The notes beneath the pieces were generated by a model. That model did not search any database. It was not told where the DNA came from and was given only the letters and a program-made list of their open reading frames with translations. Positions 16,881 through 25,618 of a stretch of 64,000 bases of DNA are shown one piece after another. Each line of letters starts with the position of its first letter. The stretch's first letter is position 1. Location of the stretch: assembly GCF_951801035.1 (NCBI RefSeq), contig NZ_CATOKT010000003.1; one strand, written 5' to 3'. The translations under genes were made by a program, and so were the position numbers. The DNA comes from Adlercreutzia sp910585575 (GTDB lineage Bacteria > Actinomycetota > Coriobacteriia > Coriobacteriales > Eggerthellaceae).

Positions 16881-18754
16881 TGGCGCGCACGGAAACAACC
16901 AACGCACCGCGCCCTGCCATGGGCCATCCGGGCGGTATGCCCGGCGGCCCTATGGGCCGCGGCCCCATGCGCGGGCCTGCCCCCAAGGTGAAGGACTTCA
17001 AGGGAACCTTGCGCCAGCTGCTTGGATTCTTGCGTCCGCACCTGCTGGCGCTTATCGGCGCCGTGCTGTGCGCCATCGCCGCCATTGCCTTTAACGTGGT
17101 GGGGCCGGCGGTGCTCGGTCAGGTGATCACCATGGTCTCCGACGGACTCCTGGCGCAAGTGAACGGCACGGGCGCCATCGATTTCGGCGCTATCGGGCGG
17201 GTGCTCCTGGTGCTTTTGGGCCTGTACCTGGCCTCCTCGGCTGCCCAGTTGGCCCAGGGCTTCCTCATGACCGGCGTTACGCAGAAGCTCTGCTTCGAGT
17301 TACGCGGACGCATCGCTGCCAAAATTGCCAAGGTCCCCTTGTCCTACTTCGACAATCACGCCAAGGGCGACGTGCTCTCGCGTATTACCAACGACGTGGA
17401 CACGCTTTCCCAAACGCTCAACCAAAGCGCCACGCAACTCATCACCTCGGCTACCCAGGTGGTCGGCGTCACCATTATGATGTTCGTTCTCTCGTGGCCG
17501 TTGGCGCTGGTCACCCTGCTTACGGTTCCGGTATCGCTCATTGTGGTCATGATTGTCGTGCGCCTTTCCCAGAAGTGGTTCGTGAAGCAGCAGAGCCAGC
17601 TGGGCGTGGTGAACGGCATTGTCGAGGAAGACTTCTCGGGCCAGAACGTCATTCAGGTGTTCGACCAGGTGGACGACGCTGTTGAGCGTTTCGAGAAGGA
17701 GAACGACGAGCTTTACGAAAGCGCCTGGAAGAGCCAGTTCCTCTCGGGCCTCATGCCGCCGCTCATGCGCCTGGTGTCCAATATGGGCTATGTGGGCGTG
17801 GTCATGGTGGGCTCGCTTCTCACCGTGGCCGGCATTGCCACCATCGGCACCATCTCGGCCTTCATGCAGTACGTGCAGAACTTCACCCAGCCCATCACCC
17901 AGCTGGCCAACGTGTCTACCACGCTGCAATCCATGGCCGCTGCTGCCGAGCGCGTCTTCGAGTTTCTGGCCGCGCCCGAGGAGAGCGAGCCTGCCGCACC
18001 GGAATTGCCCGCAGCCCGCACGGGGCGCGTGAGCTTCAGCCACGTGCGCTTCGGCTACGATGCCGATCTGCCCGTTATCAAGGATTTCTGCTGCGATGTC
18101 GAGCCTGGTTCCACCGTGGCCATCGTCGGTCCCACGGGTGCCGGCAAGACCACGCTCATGAAGCTTTTGCTGCGCTTCTACGACGTCCAGGCCGGCTCCA
18201 TTTGCGTAGAGGGCATCGACGTGCGTAATTGGGAGCGTCGCGAGCTGCGCGAGGACTTCGCCATGGTGCTTCAGGACTCGTGGCTCTTCGAGGGCACCAT
18301 CCGCGAGAACATCCGCTATGGCCGCCTTGACGCCACCGACGAGGAAGTGGAGCGCGCGGCTCGGGTGGCGCGTTGCGACGAGTTCATTGCCACGCTGCCC
18401 GGCGGCTACGACTTCCGCATCAACGAGGAGGCGTCGAATATCAGCCAGGGTCAGCGCCAGCTCATCACCATTGCCCGAGCCGTGCTGGCTGATCGTCCCG
18501 CGCTCATCTTGGACGAGGCCACCTCGAACGTGGACACCCGCACCGAAGTGCTCATCCAGGACGCCATGGACGATCTGATGGCCGACCGCACCAGCTTCGT
18601 CATCGCCCATCGCCTGTCCACCATCAAGCGCGCCAGCGTCATTCTGGTGCTCCGCGACGGCGACATTGTGGAAAAGGGCACCCACGAGGAGCTACTGGCC
18701 CAGAACGGCTTCTACGCCGAGCTCTACAACTCCCAGTTCGAAGGCTGCGAATAG
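16880..18754 (+). CDS. ABC exporter half-transporter, catalytic subunit
   Basis: The 624-residue partner of the preceding gene has a short Gly/Met/Pro-rich N-terminus, six TM helices and an ATPase with Walker A 'GPTGAGKTT', Walker B 'LILDEATSNVD' (catalytic Glu present) and H loop 'IAHRLS'. The signature is the variant 'ISQGQRQL', also seen in heterodimeric exporters. The only active ATP site would be made from this subunit's Walker motifs and the partner's SGGQ. Confidence 0.93.
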   Translation: MARTETTNAPRPAMGHPGGMPGGPMGRGPMRGPAPKVKDFKGTLRQLLGFLRPHLLALIGAVLCAIAAIAFNVVGPAVLGQVITMVSDGLLAQVNGTGAIDFGAIGRVLLVLLGLYLASSAAQLAQGFLMTGVTQKLCFELRGRIAAKIAKVPLSYFDNHAKGDVLSRITNDVDTLSQTLNQSATQLITSATQVVGVTIMMFVLSWPLALVTLLTVPVSLIVVMIVVRLSQKWFVKQQSQLGVVNGIVEEDFSGQNVIQVFDQVDDAVERFEKENDELYESAWKSQFLSGLMPPLMRLVSNMGYVGVVMVGSLLTVAGIATIGTISAFMQYVQNFTQPITQLANVSTTLQSMAAAAERVFEFLAAPEESEPAAPELPAARTGRVSFSHVRFGYDADLPVIKDFCCDVEPGSTVAIVGPTGAGKTTLMKLLLRFYDVQAGSICVEGIDVRNWERRELREDFAMVLQDSWLFEGTIRENIRYGRLDATDEEVERAARVARCDEFIATLPGGYDFRINEEASNISQGQRQLITIARAVLADRPALILDEATSNVDTRTEVLIQDAMDDLMADRTSFVIAHRLSTIKRASVILVLRDGDIVEKGTHEELLAQNGFYAELYNSQFEGCE

Positions 18755-18762
18755 CAAAAGAG

Positions 18763-18796
18763 CGGCTCCCCGTCGTGAAGGCGGGGAGCCGTCCTT
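18763..18796 (+). terminator. Intrinsic terminator of the MarR-ABC operon
   Basis: A 10 bp stem (CGGCTCCCCG at 18763-18772 with 18782-18791), 9-base loop, then TCCTT. Confidence 0.75.
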
Positions 18797-18857
18797 GATG
18801 CTGCATAGGCACGTTCGAAAAGGCTTGCCGAGGCAGCTAAGGGAGACTCATCCATAG

Positions 18858-18897
18858 ATTGCAAAAAAAGGTCACGAATCGTGACCTTTTTTGCAAT
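18858..18897. terminator. Bidirectional intrinsic terminator
   Basis: A near-perfect hairpin GGTCACG-AAT-CGTGACC is flanked by an A run on the left and a T run on the right, inside ATTGC/GCAAT arms. It works in both directions between the ABC operon and the convergent asparaginase gene. Confidence 0.92.
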
Positions 18898-18928
18898 TAC
18901 TGCAGTACGCGTCGGTGGAGGCGCGGGT

Positions 18929-19993
18929 TTACGGGCGGGTCAGCTCCCCGGCGAGGGCAACCTGCATCTGCTGGGCCACGTCGGCAGTGGCAAGGCCCTG
19001 GCCGAAGAGGTGCATCATCTTGGTGAGGGCGGCCTCGCAGGTCATGTCGTAGCCCGACACCACGCCCGCCTGGGCCAGAGCGTCACCGGTGGCGTAGCGC
19101 TTCTCTTCCACGCCGCCTGCGGGGCACTGGGTGACGTTCACGATGAGTTTGCCCGCCTTCACGGCATCGGCCAGGGCACGGGTGAACCAGCTTTCCGTTG
19201 GGGCATTGCCGGCACCGAAGGTGCGCAGCACGAAGCCCTTGGCCTGCTCGTTTTCCAGCTGCGCGCGCAGAACGTTCTCGGTGATGCCGGGATAGAGCCA
19301 GATGACGCCTACGGCATCGTCCATGGCGGCCTCCAGCTTGAAGACGGCGCTGGGCTCGGGGTGCAGCAGGAACTTGTCGTGGTAGGTGATGTGCAGATCC
19401 ATGTCGGCCAGGGACGGGAAGTTGAACGAGCGGAAGGCGCCGAAGTTCGTGGAGCTCACCTTGGTGGAGCGATTGCCGCGCCACAGATGCCGTCCAAAGG
19501 AAATGGCCACTTCCTGCACACGGGGAGCGCCGGACGCGTCGCGGGCGGCGGCAATCTGCAGCGCAGTGATCAGGTTCTCGGTGCCATCTTCGCGAATCTC
19601 GCCGATGGGCAGCTGACTGCCCGTGATGATGACCGGCTTCGCCAGATTTTTCAGCATGAAGGACAGGGCGCTGGCGGTGTAGGCCATGGTGTCGGTGCCG
19701 TGCAGCACCACGAAAGCGTCGTAGCTGTCGTAGGCGTCGGCAATCATGGTGGCCAGGGCCTTCCAGTGCGCCGGGTTCATGTTGGACGAATCGATGGGTG
19801 GGTTGAACTGCTCGTGGCTGATGTGGTAGCCAAGGCGGCCGATTTTCGGCACGTTCTCCATAAGGTGGGCCAGATCGAAGGGCACGAGCGCGCCGGTGTG
19901 GGCGTCCTCGATCATGCCGATGGTGCCGCCCGTGTAGATGAGCAGGATATTCGGGGCAGTGGAGGAGGCGGGGGCGGATGCGGAGGCAGTCAT
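18929..19993 (-). CDS. ansA: Type I (cytoplasmic) L-asparaginase
   Basis: The 354-residue enzyme hydrolyses asparagine to aspartate and ammonia. The two catalytic threonine motifs are 'YTGGTIGM' and 'VVLHGTDTMAYTASAL'. There is no signal peptide; the first 14 residues are an Ala/Ser-rich extension. Absence of a signal and 'TGSQLPIGEIREDG' fit AnsA rather than periplasmic AnsB. It is followed by intergenic DNA, then by the fusion gene on the same strand upstream (23 bases), so the two may be co-transcribed. Confidence 0.93.
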   Translation of the reverse strand: MTASASAPASSTAPNILLIYTGGTIGMIEDAHTGALVPFDLAHLMENVPKIGRLGYHISHEQFNPPIDSSNMNPAHWKALATMIADAYDSYDAFVVLHGTDTMAYTASALSFMLKNLAKPVIITGSQLPIGEIREDGTENLITALQIAAARDASGAPRVQEVAISFGRHLWRGNRSTKVSSTNFGAFRSFNFPSLADMDLHITYHDKFLLHPEPSAVFKLEAAMDDAVGVIWLYPGITENVLRAQLENEQAKGFVLRTFGAGNAPTESWFTRALADAVKAGKLIVNVTQCPAGGVEEKRYATGDALAQAGVVSGYDMTCEAALTKMMHLFGQGLATADVAQQMQVALAGELTRP

Positions 19994-20016
19994 AAGAGGA
20001 CCTTTCTGGAGAGGGG

Positions 20017-20946
20017 TTAGAACGAGGGGTCGTCGAAGCGTTCGTAGTGGATTTTGTCACGGAGCCGCTCGGCCGGGGTACGCGGGGTCAGCGGCTGCTC
20101 GGGCATGCCGAGCGAGAGGATGGCCTCGACGTCCAAATTGGCGGGAAGGCCCAGGGCCTCAGCCACGAAATCACGAGAAGGGCGGCTGTCGAGGGCCTTG
20201 CGGCCGCGTACCTGAATCCAGCAGCTGGCCACGCCGCTGGCGGCCGCCTCCAGGTGCATGTTGGCCATGAGGATGGCACAGTCTTCAATCCAGGTATCGG
20301 ACAGGGCCGGGTTGGCCGCCACGACGATGGCCGCATCGGCGCCCTCCAGCATGTCGGAGCCGTGCTCGCGGCAGTTGGCCAAGAGGTTCAGGCGCGTGCG
20401 ATCGCGCACGACGGTAATCTCCCAGGGGTAGCGGCTGCGTCCCGAGGGGGCCAACAGGGCGGCCTCCACTATACGGTCCATCAGCGCATCGGGAATAGGC
20501 TCGCCGGAATAGCGGCGCACGCTGCGGCGCCGGCGCATGGCGTCCAGCACATCGACGCCGGGTTGGGCGGCGAACTCGGGCTTCTCGGGCAAGATCTCAA
20601 TCCAGCAACCGTCGGGGTCTTCGATGAAATAGAGCCCCATGGCGGCATTCTCGTGGCAGATGCAGCCCATGGCCTGGTGCAAGGCGTGGGCGGCGTCGTA
20701 GTCCGACACCGTGTAGGCCAGGTGTGAATCGCGGCCGCCGTTGTCATAGGGCTCGGTGCGCCCGCGGTTCCAGGTAAGTTCCAACTGGAATCCCGAATCC
20801 TCATTGCCGATAAAGGTGTTTGACCACGAGCCGTCCTCGGGTCCCATTTGGCGAATGACGGTCATGCCCAGCGCGCGCTCGTAGAAATCAAGGGACTTCT
20901 GCAAATCAAGCACGTGCAGGCAGCGGTGAATAGCTTTTCCGTCCAT
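20017..20946 (-). CDS. Glyoxalase (VOC) - nitroreductase fusion protein
   Basis: This 309-residue two-domain protein starts at ATG 20946, set by GAAGGAGA; the frame is open further. Residues 1 to about 125 are a VOC/lactoylglutathione-lyase-like domain ('HRCLHVLDLQKSLDFYERAL', 'LAYTVSDYDAAHAL', 'MGLYFIEDPDGCWIEILP'). Residues about 138-309 are an FMN-dependent nitroreductase domain ('RRSVRRYSGEPIPD', 'LAPSGRSRYPWEITVV', 'GVASCWIQVRG'). The join is in frame with no stop, so the fusion looks real. A role in detoxifying reactive carbonyl or nitro/quinone compounds is possible but not shown. Confidence 0.88.
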   Translation of the reverse strand: MDGKAIHRCLHVLDLQKSLDFYERALGMTVIRQMGPEDGSWSNTFIGNEDSGFQLELTWNRGRTEPYDNGGRDSHLAYTVSDYDAAHALHQAMGCICHENAAMGLYFIEDPDGCWIEILPEKPEFAAQPGVDVLDAMRRRRSVRRYSGEPIPDALMDRIVEAALLAPSGRSRYPWEITVVRDRTRLNLLANCREHGSDMLEGADAAIVVAANPALSDTWIEDCAILMANMHLEAAASGVASCWIQVRGRKALDSRPSRDFVAEALGLPANLDVEAILSLGMPEQPLTPRTPAERLRDKIHYERFDDPSF

Positions 20947-21089
20947 GGGCGTCTCCTTCTGAGATTGTGCGTTTGCGTCAAGCGTAGCAGATCGGCGCGG
21001 AAGTGGTTTGAAAGTCGCAGAACGGTGGCAGTTCCGAAAGAAAGAGGACGTTCTTGCTAGGATGACGCACAACAAGGAAGGAGCCTGTC

Positions 21090-21614
21090 ATGGAGAAGCG
21101 AGATATTTACCTGGCCGGTGGGTGCTTTTGGGGCACGGAGGCTTATTTGAAACGGCTGCCGGGAGTTTTGGCTACTGAGGTCGGCTATGCGAACAGCGCG
21201 GTGGCCGACCCTACTTATGAGGAGGTGTGCTCCGGTGAGACCGGCGCGGCGGAAGCGGTGCGCGTGACCTACGACGCCGATGTGCTGCCTCTGCCGCTTT
21301 TGCTGGAGGCCTACCTGCGCACTATCGATCCCTTTTCGCTCAATCGCCAGGGCAATGACCGCGGCACGCAGTATCGCACGGGCATCTACTGGGTCGATCC
21401 CGCCGACGAAGCTGCGGTGGTTTCGGCGTTGGTGTCGCTGGCGCGGGTGGAGGGCAAAATGCCTCGCGTGGAATATGGCCCCCTGCAGAACTTCTCTCCC
21501 GCGGAGGCCTACCATCAGGACTATCTGGGACGCAACCCCTTCGGTTACTGCCACGTGAATCTGGCCGACGCCCGGGCTTTCGTGGCGGAGCACGCCGCAG
21601 ACTTTGGCCAATAA
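21090..21614 (+). CDS. msrA: Peptide methionine (S)-S-oxide reductase
   Basis: The 174-residue MsrA has the catalytic motif 'GGCFWGTEAYLKRLPGV' and 'GYANSAVADPTYEEVCSGETGAAEAV', 'QYRTGIYW' and 'YHQDYLGRNPFGYCHVNL'. It repairs oxidised methionine with thioredoxin. There is no fused MsrB domain. RBS AAGGAGCC. It is monocistronic and divergent from the VOC-nitroreductase gene. Confidence 0.96.
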   Translation: MEKRDIYLAGGCFWGTEAYLKRLPGVLATEVGYANSAVADPTYEEVCSGETGAAEAVRVTYDADVLPLPLLLEAYLRTIDPFSLNRQGNDRGTQYRTGIYWVDPADEAAVVSALVSLARVEGKMPRVEYGPLQNFSPAEAYHQDYLGRNPFGYCHVNLADARAFVAEHAADFGQ

Positions 21615-21647
21615 GGAAGGCTACGGCTATTTGCGGGAGTACCTGGA

Positions 21648-22367
21648 TTAGGCCTCGCACACCCCAAGGGGCGCCAGGAGAAGCTGTCCAGTTTTGGCGG
21701 CGGCTTCTGGAGCGAGAAGGCCGGGCTTCATGGCGAGCATGGTGACAGTGGCATCGGCCGTGATGCATTGATCGGCCGCGGTACCCGTTTGGGCGTTCAA
21801 GCCGCTGGGGCAATCGACGGCCAGAATGCGTGCCCCTTCGTCGGCACGCGCAGCATTGGCTGCTTGAATCCACGTGTCGTAGGGAGCGCGCACTTGGCTA
21901 TGGGCGAAGCCGGTGCCCAGGATGGCGTCAATGATCAGGTCTGCTTGAGCGATGGTGGCGGTAAGGGCCGTCTGGTCGGGGTCTTCCAAGATGGTAAAAG
22001 CCGTTCGCTTCGGTTCTTCGAGTGCGTGAAGGGCCGCCGTGCGCGCCGGCTCGGCTGTGAGATTCGGCGCGGCTTGCTTGGTTACCAGGGTCACGGCATA
22101 GCCGCGATCTGCCAGATTCTGGGCGGCCACCCATCCATCGCCGCCGTTGTTGCCCGATCCAGCAAGGACAACCACGGCGCCGTCCCGAGGCTGTAGTTGA
22201 ACCGCCGCTTCGGCTACCGCGTGTCCCGCTCGGGTCATCAGCTCCAAAAGCGAGGTACCTGCTTCCGCGATGCGCTGCTCCAGGGCAACTACTGCGGCCA
22301 CGTCTAGCACTGAAGTGGTTGAGGCGGCTTTGTCCCAGGGGATGAGGGCGGCATGTGGCTGGGTCAT
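21648..22367 (-). CDS. nnrE: NAD(P)H-hydrate epimerase, single-domain YjeF_N protein
   Basis: The 239-residue protein shows the YjeF N-terminal fold: 'MTRAGHAVAEAA', 'VLAGSGNNGGDGWVAAQNL', 'DLIIDAILGTGF' and 'ILAVDCPSGLNAQTG'. It interconverts the R and S forms of hydrated NAD(P)H for repair. It lacks the NnrD dehydratase domain often fused in bacteria, which must be encoded elsewhere. It starts 9 bases after ackA ends and is probably co-transcribed with it. Confidence 0.88.
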   Translation of the reverse strand: MTQPHAALIPWDKAASTTSVLDVAAVVALEQRIAEAGTSLLELMTRAGHAVAEAAVQLQPRDGAVVVLAGSGNNGGDGWVAAQNLADRGYAVTLVTKQAAPNLTAEPARTAALHALEEPKRTAFTILEDPDQTALTATIAQADLIIDAILGTGFAHSQVRAPYDTWIQAANAARADEGARILAVDCPSGLNAQTGTAADQCITADATVTMLAMKPGLLAPEAAAKTGQLLLAPLGVCEA

Positions 22368-22376
22368 GGCTCCTCC

Positions 22377-23588
22377 CTACAGCTGGCTGACCAGGTTGTC
22401 GGTTTCTCGGGCTATGCGCATTTCCTCATCGGTGGTGACGACGCAGATTTTGATGGGGGAGTCGTCGATGGAGACAATGCGGTTCACACCAATTTGGCCG
22501 GTCACGTTGTTGCGCTCGTGGTCGAGGATCATGCCCATGTGGGCCAGGCCCGAGAAGATGCGCTCGCGCAGCTCGGCGGAGTTCTCGCCAATGCCGGCGG
22601 TCATGACCACTGCGTCCGTACGGGTCATGGCCGCGTAGTAGCCGCCGATGGTTTTCTGCACGCGGTACACGTACATGTCGATGGCCAGCTCCGCCAGCTC
22701 GTTGCCGGCACTGGCCGCCTCCAGCACGTCGCGCATGTCGGCCGACACGCCGGACACGCCCAAGATGCCGCTCTTCTTGTTCAGGATGGCGTCCATCTCG
22801 TCGAAGGACTTGTGCTCGCGGCGCATAAGATAGGTGACAATAGCCGGGTCGATGGAGCCGGAGCGCGTGCCCATCATGAGGCCCTCCAGCGGCGTGAAGC
22901 CCATGGAGGTGTCGATGGATTTGCCGTGGTTCACCGCGGTGATGGAGCCGCCGTTGCCCAGATGGCAGGTGATCAGGCCCAAGTCGCGCAGCGGTCGGCC
23001 CAGAAGGTTCGCGGCTTGCTGGGCGGCGTAGCGGTGGCTGGTGCCGTGGGCGCCGTAGCGGCGAATGCGGTAGGTGTCGTAGTACTCGCGCGGCAGCGGG
23101 TACATGTAGGCCTTGGGGGGCATGGTGGCGTGGAAGGCGGTGTCGAACACGGCCACCTGAGGCACCTCGGGCATGAGCTCGCGCATCATGTCGATGCAGG
23201 CGTCAGCCGGCGGGTTGTGCAGCGGGGCCAGCTCTTCGCAGACCGTCAGCTTTTCGCGGGCGTCATCGTCAATGACTACTGACTTCGTGAAGTACTCGCC
23301 GCCGGCCACGATGCGGTTGCCGATGGCGTCGATCTGGTTGAGCCCGCTGATGGGCGACTCGGGGTCGTCGACCAGCACTTCCAGAAGCTTCGCCAGGCAT
23401 TCCGCCACGGTAAGGTTCGCCACGTTGTAGGTGACCTTTTGGAAATCGGGGGCGAAGGACACGTTCATGTACGCTTCGGGCGTGCCCACTTTCTCGGCCA
23501 GGCACTTCATCAGCGCCACCTTGCCGTCGGTTTCAATAAGCTGGCTTTTCAGCGACGAGCTGCCGGCGTTCACTACCAAAACGATCAT
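22377..23588 (-). CDS. ackA: Acetate kinase
   Basis: The 403-residue enzyme makes ATP from acetyl phosphate. Diagnostic motifs are 'VNAGSSSLKSQL', 'FDTAFHATMPPKAYMYPLP', 'RRYGAHGTSHRY', 'HLGNGGSITAV' and 'DTSMGFTPLEGLMMGTRSG'. RBS CAAGGAGGG. No phosphotransacetylase gene is adjacent; the next gene upstream on this strand is a purine permease. Confidence 0.97.
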   Translation of the reverse strand: MIVLVVNAGSSSLKSQLIETDGKVALMKCLAEKVGTPEAYMNVSFAPDFQKVTYNVANLTVAECLAKLLEVLVDDPESPISGLNQIDAIGNRIVAGGEYFTKSVVIDDDAREKLTVCEELAPLHNPPADACIDMMRELMPEVPQVAVFDTAFHATMPPKAYMYPLPREYYDTYRIRRYGAHGTSHRYAAQQAANLLGRPLRDLGLITCHLGNGGSITAVNHGKSIDTSMGFTPLEGLMMGTRSGSIDPAIVTYLMRREHKSFDEMDAILNKKSGILGVSGVSADMRDVLEAASAGNELAELAIDMYVYRVQKTIGGYYAAMTRTDAVVMTAGIGENSAELRERIFSGLAHMGMILDHERNNVTGQIGVNRIVSIDDSPIKICVVTTDEEMRIARETDNLVSQL

Positions 23589-23621
23589 GGGCCCTCCTTG
23601 GGGATTGCGGCTGCGAAAAGG

Positions 23622-24932
23622 CTACACGAACAGGAACATGCACAGGAAGGCAGCGGCGGCCACCCACATGAGGGGTTTGACCTCGCGGGCCTGGCGGCGC
23701 GCCACCATCAGCAGCACGTAGGCGATGAAGCCCAGGCCGATGCCGTTGGTGATGGAGTAGGTGAACGGAATGCCCACAATGATGAGGAACGCCGGGAAGG
23801 CCACCTCGGGGGTGTGCCAGTTAATAGAGCCCACTTCCGACATGATGAGGAAGCCCACCACCACGAGTGCGCCGCAGGTGGCGGCCCCGGTAACCATGCC
23901 GAACAGCGGCGACAGGAAGGCGCAGACGATGAACAGCAGGCCTACGATGAGGTTCGAAAAGCCCGTTCGCGCGCCGGCGGCCACGCCCGAGGCGGACTCG
24001 AGGAAGCACGTGATGGAGCTGGCACCGAAGAAGCCGCCGACAATGGCCGCCGTGGAGTCGACGGTAAGGATGGCCTTGATGTCCTTCACGTCGCCGTTCT
24101 CGTCGATGAAATCGCCTTCTTTGGCAATGGCCACAGCCGTGCCCAACGTGTCGAAGAAGTCGCTCATGAGCAAGCTGAACACGAACAGCCACAGGGCCGG
24201 CTGCAGAATAACCTGCACGATGGCCATGGTGCCGTCCACCTCCTGGAAGGGGGCGGCGAAGGCGGAGAAATCGAGCCCCAGGCTCCAGGACGTGGGTACG
24301 GGGGTGACGCCCAGGGGCAGGCCCACCACCACGGCCACGATAATGGAGATAAGCAGCGCGCCGGGCACCTGCATGAAGGTGAGGATAACTGCCGAGGCTA
24401 AAGCCACAATGGCCACGATGGCCGTGGGGTCGGTGAGGGAGCCCAGGGCAATATAGGTGGAGTCGTCGGCAACGATGAGGCCGGCGCCTTTCAGGCCGAT
24501 GAAGGTGATGAGCAGGCCGATGCCGATGCCGATGGCCTGGCGCAGGTCGAGGGGAATGGCGTCCATGACCGCCTTGCGCAGGCCGCCGAGCACCAACCCC
24601 AGGATAACGACGCCTTCCAGCATGACCACGGCCATGGCCACGCGCCAGTCGATGCCCAAAGAGCCGCACATGCCGTAGGCCACCACGGCGTTGATGCCCA
24701 TGCCCGAGGCCAGGGCAATGGGGCGGTTGGCGAAGATACCCATGGCAATGGTGGCCACGGCCGCGCCGAAGCAGGTGGCGGTGAGGGCCGCCTCGAAGGG
24801 AATACCGGCGTCGGCCAAGATGGCGGGGTTGACGGCCACAATGTAGGCCATGGCCAGGAAGGTGGTCAGGCCGCCGATAACCTCGGTGCGCACCGATGAG
24901 CCGCGCTGCTTGATCTTGAAGAACTCCTCCAT
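23622..24932 (-). CDS. NCS2-type purine permease (AzgA-like)
   Basis: The 436-residue membrane carrier has about 12-14 TM helices. It begins 'MEEFFKIKQRGSSVRTEVIGG', then 'TFLAMAYIVAVNPAIL', with 'CFLESASGVAAGARTGFS' in the middle, as in the adenine/guanine/hypoxanthine branch. It is divergent from apt across a 116 bp region, so uptake and salvage are likely co-regulated. Confidence 0.9.
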   Translation of the reverse strand: MEEFFKIKQRGSSVRTEVIGGLTTFLAMAYIVAVNPAILADAGIPFEAALTATCFGAAVATIAMGIFANRPIALASGMGINAVVAYGMCGSLGIDWRVAMAVVMLEGVVILGLVLGGLRKAVMDAIPLDLRQAIGIGIGLLITFIGLKGAGLIVADDSTYIALGSLTDPTAIVAIVALASAVILTFMQVPGALLISIIVAVVVGLPLGVTPVPTSWSLGLDFSAFAAPFQEVDGTMAIVQVILQPALWLFVFSLLMSDFFDTLGTAVAIAKEGDFIDENGDVKDIKAILTVDSTAAIVGGFFGASSITCFLESASGVAAGARTGFSNLIVGLLFIVCAFLSPLFGMVTGAATCGALVVVGFLIMSEVGSINWHTPEVAFPAFLIIVGIPFTYSITNGIGLGFIAYVLLMVARRQAREVKPLMWVAAAAFLCMFLFV

Positions 24933-25048
24933 GGACGCTCCTGTTCCCTTGGGTGGCGTGATGGGGCTTATTGTAGCGTGTTTCTTATTGCCCTGGCGTA
25001 ATTTACCGCTTTGCGGGACAATGGAATCCCATACAGAAAGGATGCCCC

Positions 25049-25579
25049 ATGGCCCGTCGCTATGAAGAACTGATTATCGATATCCCTGATTATCCCGAGC
25101 CGGGAGTGGTGTTCAAGGACATCACGCCGGTGCTGGCCGATGCCGAGGCTTTCGCCGCGGTTGTGGATGATCTGGCGGCTGCTTTCGCCGATGCGGGCAT
25201 TACCAAGGTGGTTGGCGCCGAGGCCCGCGGCTTTCTGTTCGGCGCGGCCGTGGCCTACAAGCTGGGTGCCGGTTTCGTGCCGGCCCGCAAGCCGGGCAAG
25301 CTGCCCCGGGCTACCATCAGCGAGGACTACGAGTTGGAGTACGGCACGAACTCCCTTGAATTGCACGAGGACGCCCTCGCCTCCGACGATGTGGTGCTCA
25401 TCGTGGACGACCTCATTGCCACGGGCGGCACCGCGGTGGCCATGGTGAAGCTGGTGGAGCGCTCCGGCGCGCGTCTGGCAGGTCTGGCCTTCTTCATGGA
25501 GCTGGCCTTCCTGAACCCGCGCCCGCTGCTGGCCGAGGTAACCGACGCTGAGGTGCTCTCGCTGGTGGAAGTGGCCTAG
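25049..25579 (+). CDS. apt: Adenine phosphoribosyltransferase
   Basis: The 176-residue enzyme converts adenine and PRPP to AMP. It has 'DIPDYPEPGVVFKDITPVL', 'GAEARGFLFGAAVA', 'ARKPGKLP' and the PRPP loop 'VLIVDDLIATGGTA'. RBS GAAAGGAT. Divergent from the purine permease. It can also re-use adenine released by MtnN encoded in this window. Confidence 0.96.
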   Translation: MARRYEELIIDIPDYPEPGVVFKDITPVLADAEAFAAVVDDLAAAFADAGITKVVGAEARGFLFGAAVAYKLGAGFVPARKPGKLPRATISEDYELEYGTNSLELHEDALASDDVVLIVDDLIATGGTAVAMVKLVERSGARLAGLAFFMELAFLNPRPLLAEVTDAEVLSLVEVA

Positions 25580-25618
25580 CGCCCCCAGCCCTTGGCGGCC
25601 AGCTGTCCCGCTTAGCGC

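Noticed and set aside
14850..16907. A 685-codon minus-strand frame opposite the first ABC subunit
   Set aside because: His/Gly-rich composition typical of antisense frames in GC-rich DNA, no ribosome site, complete overlap with a clear ABC gene.
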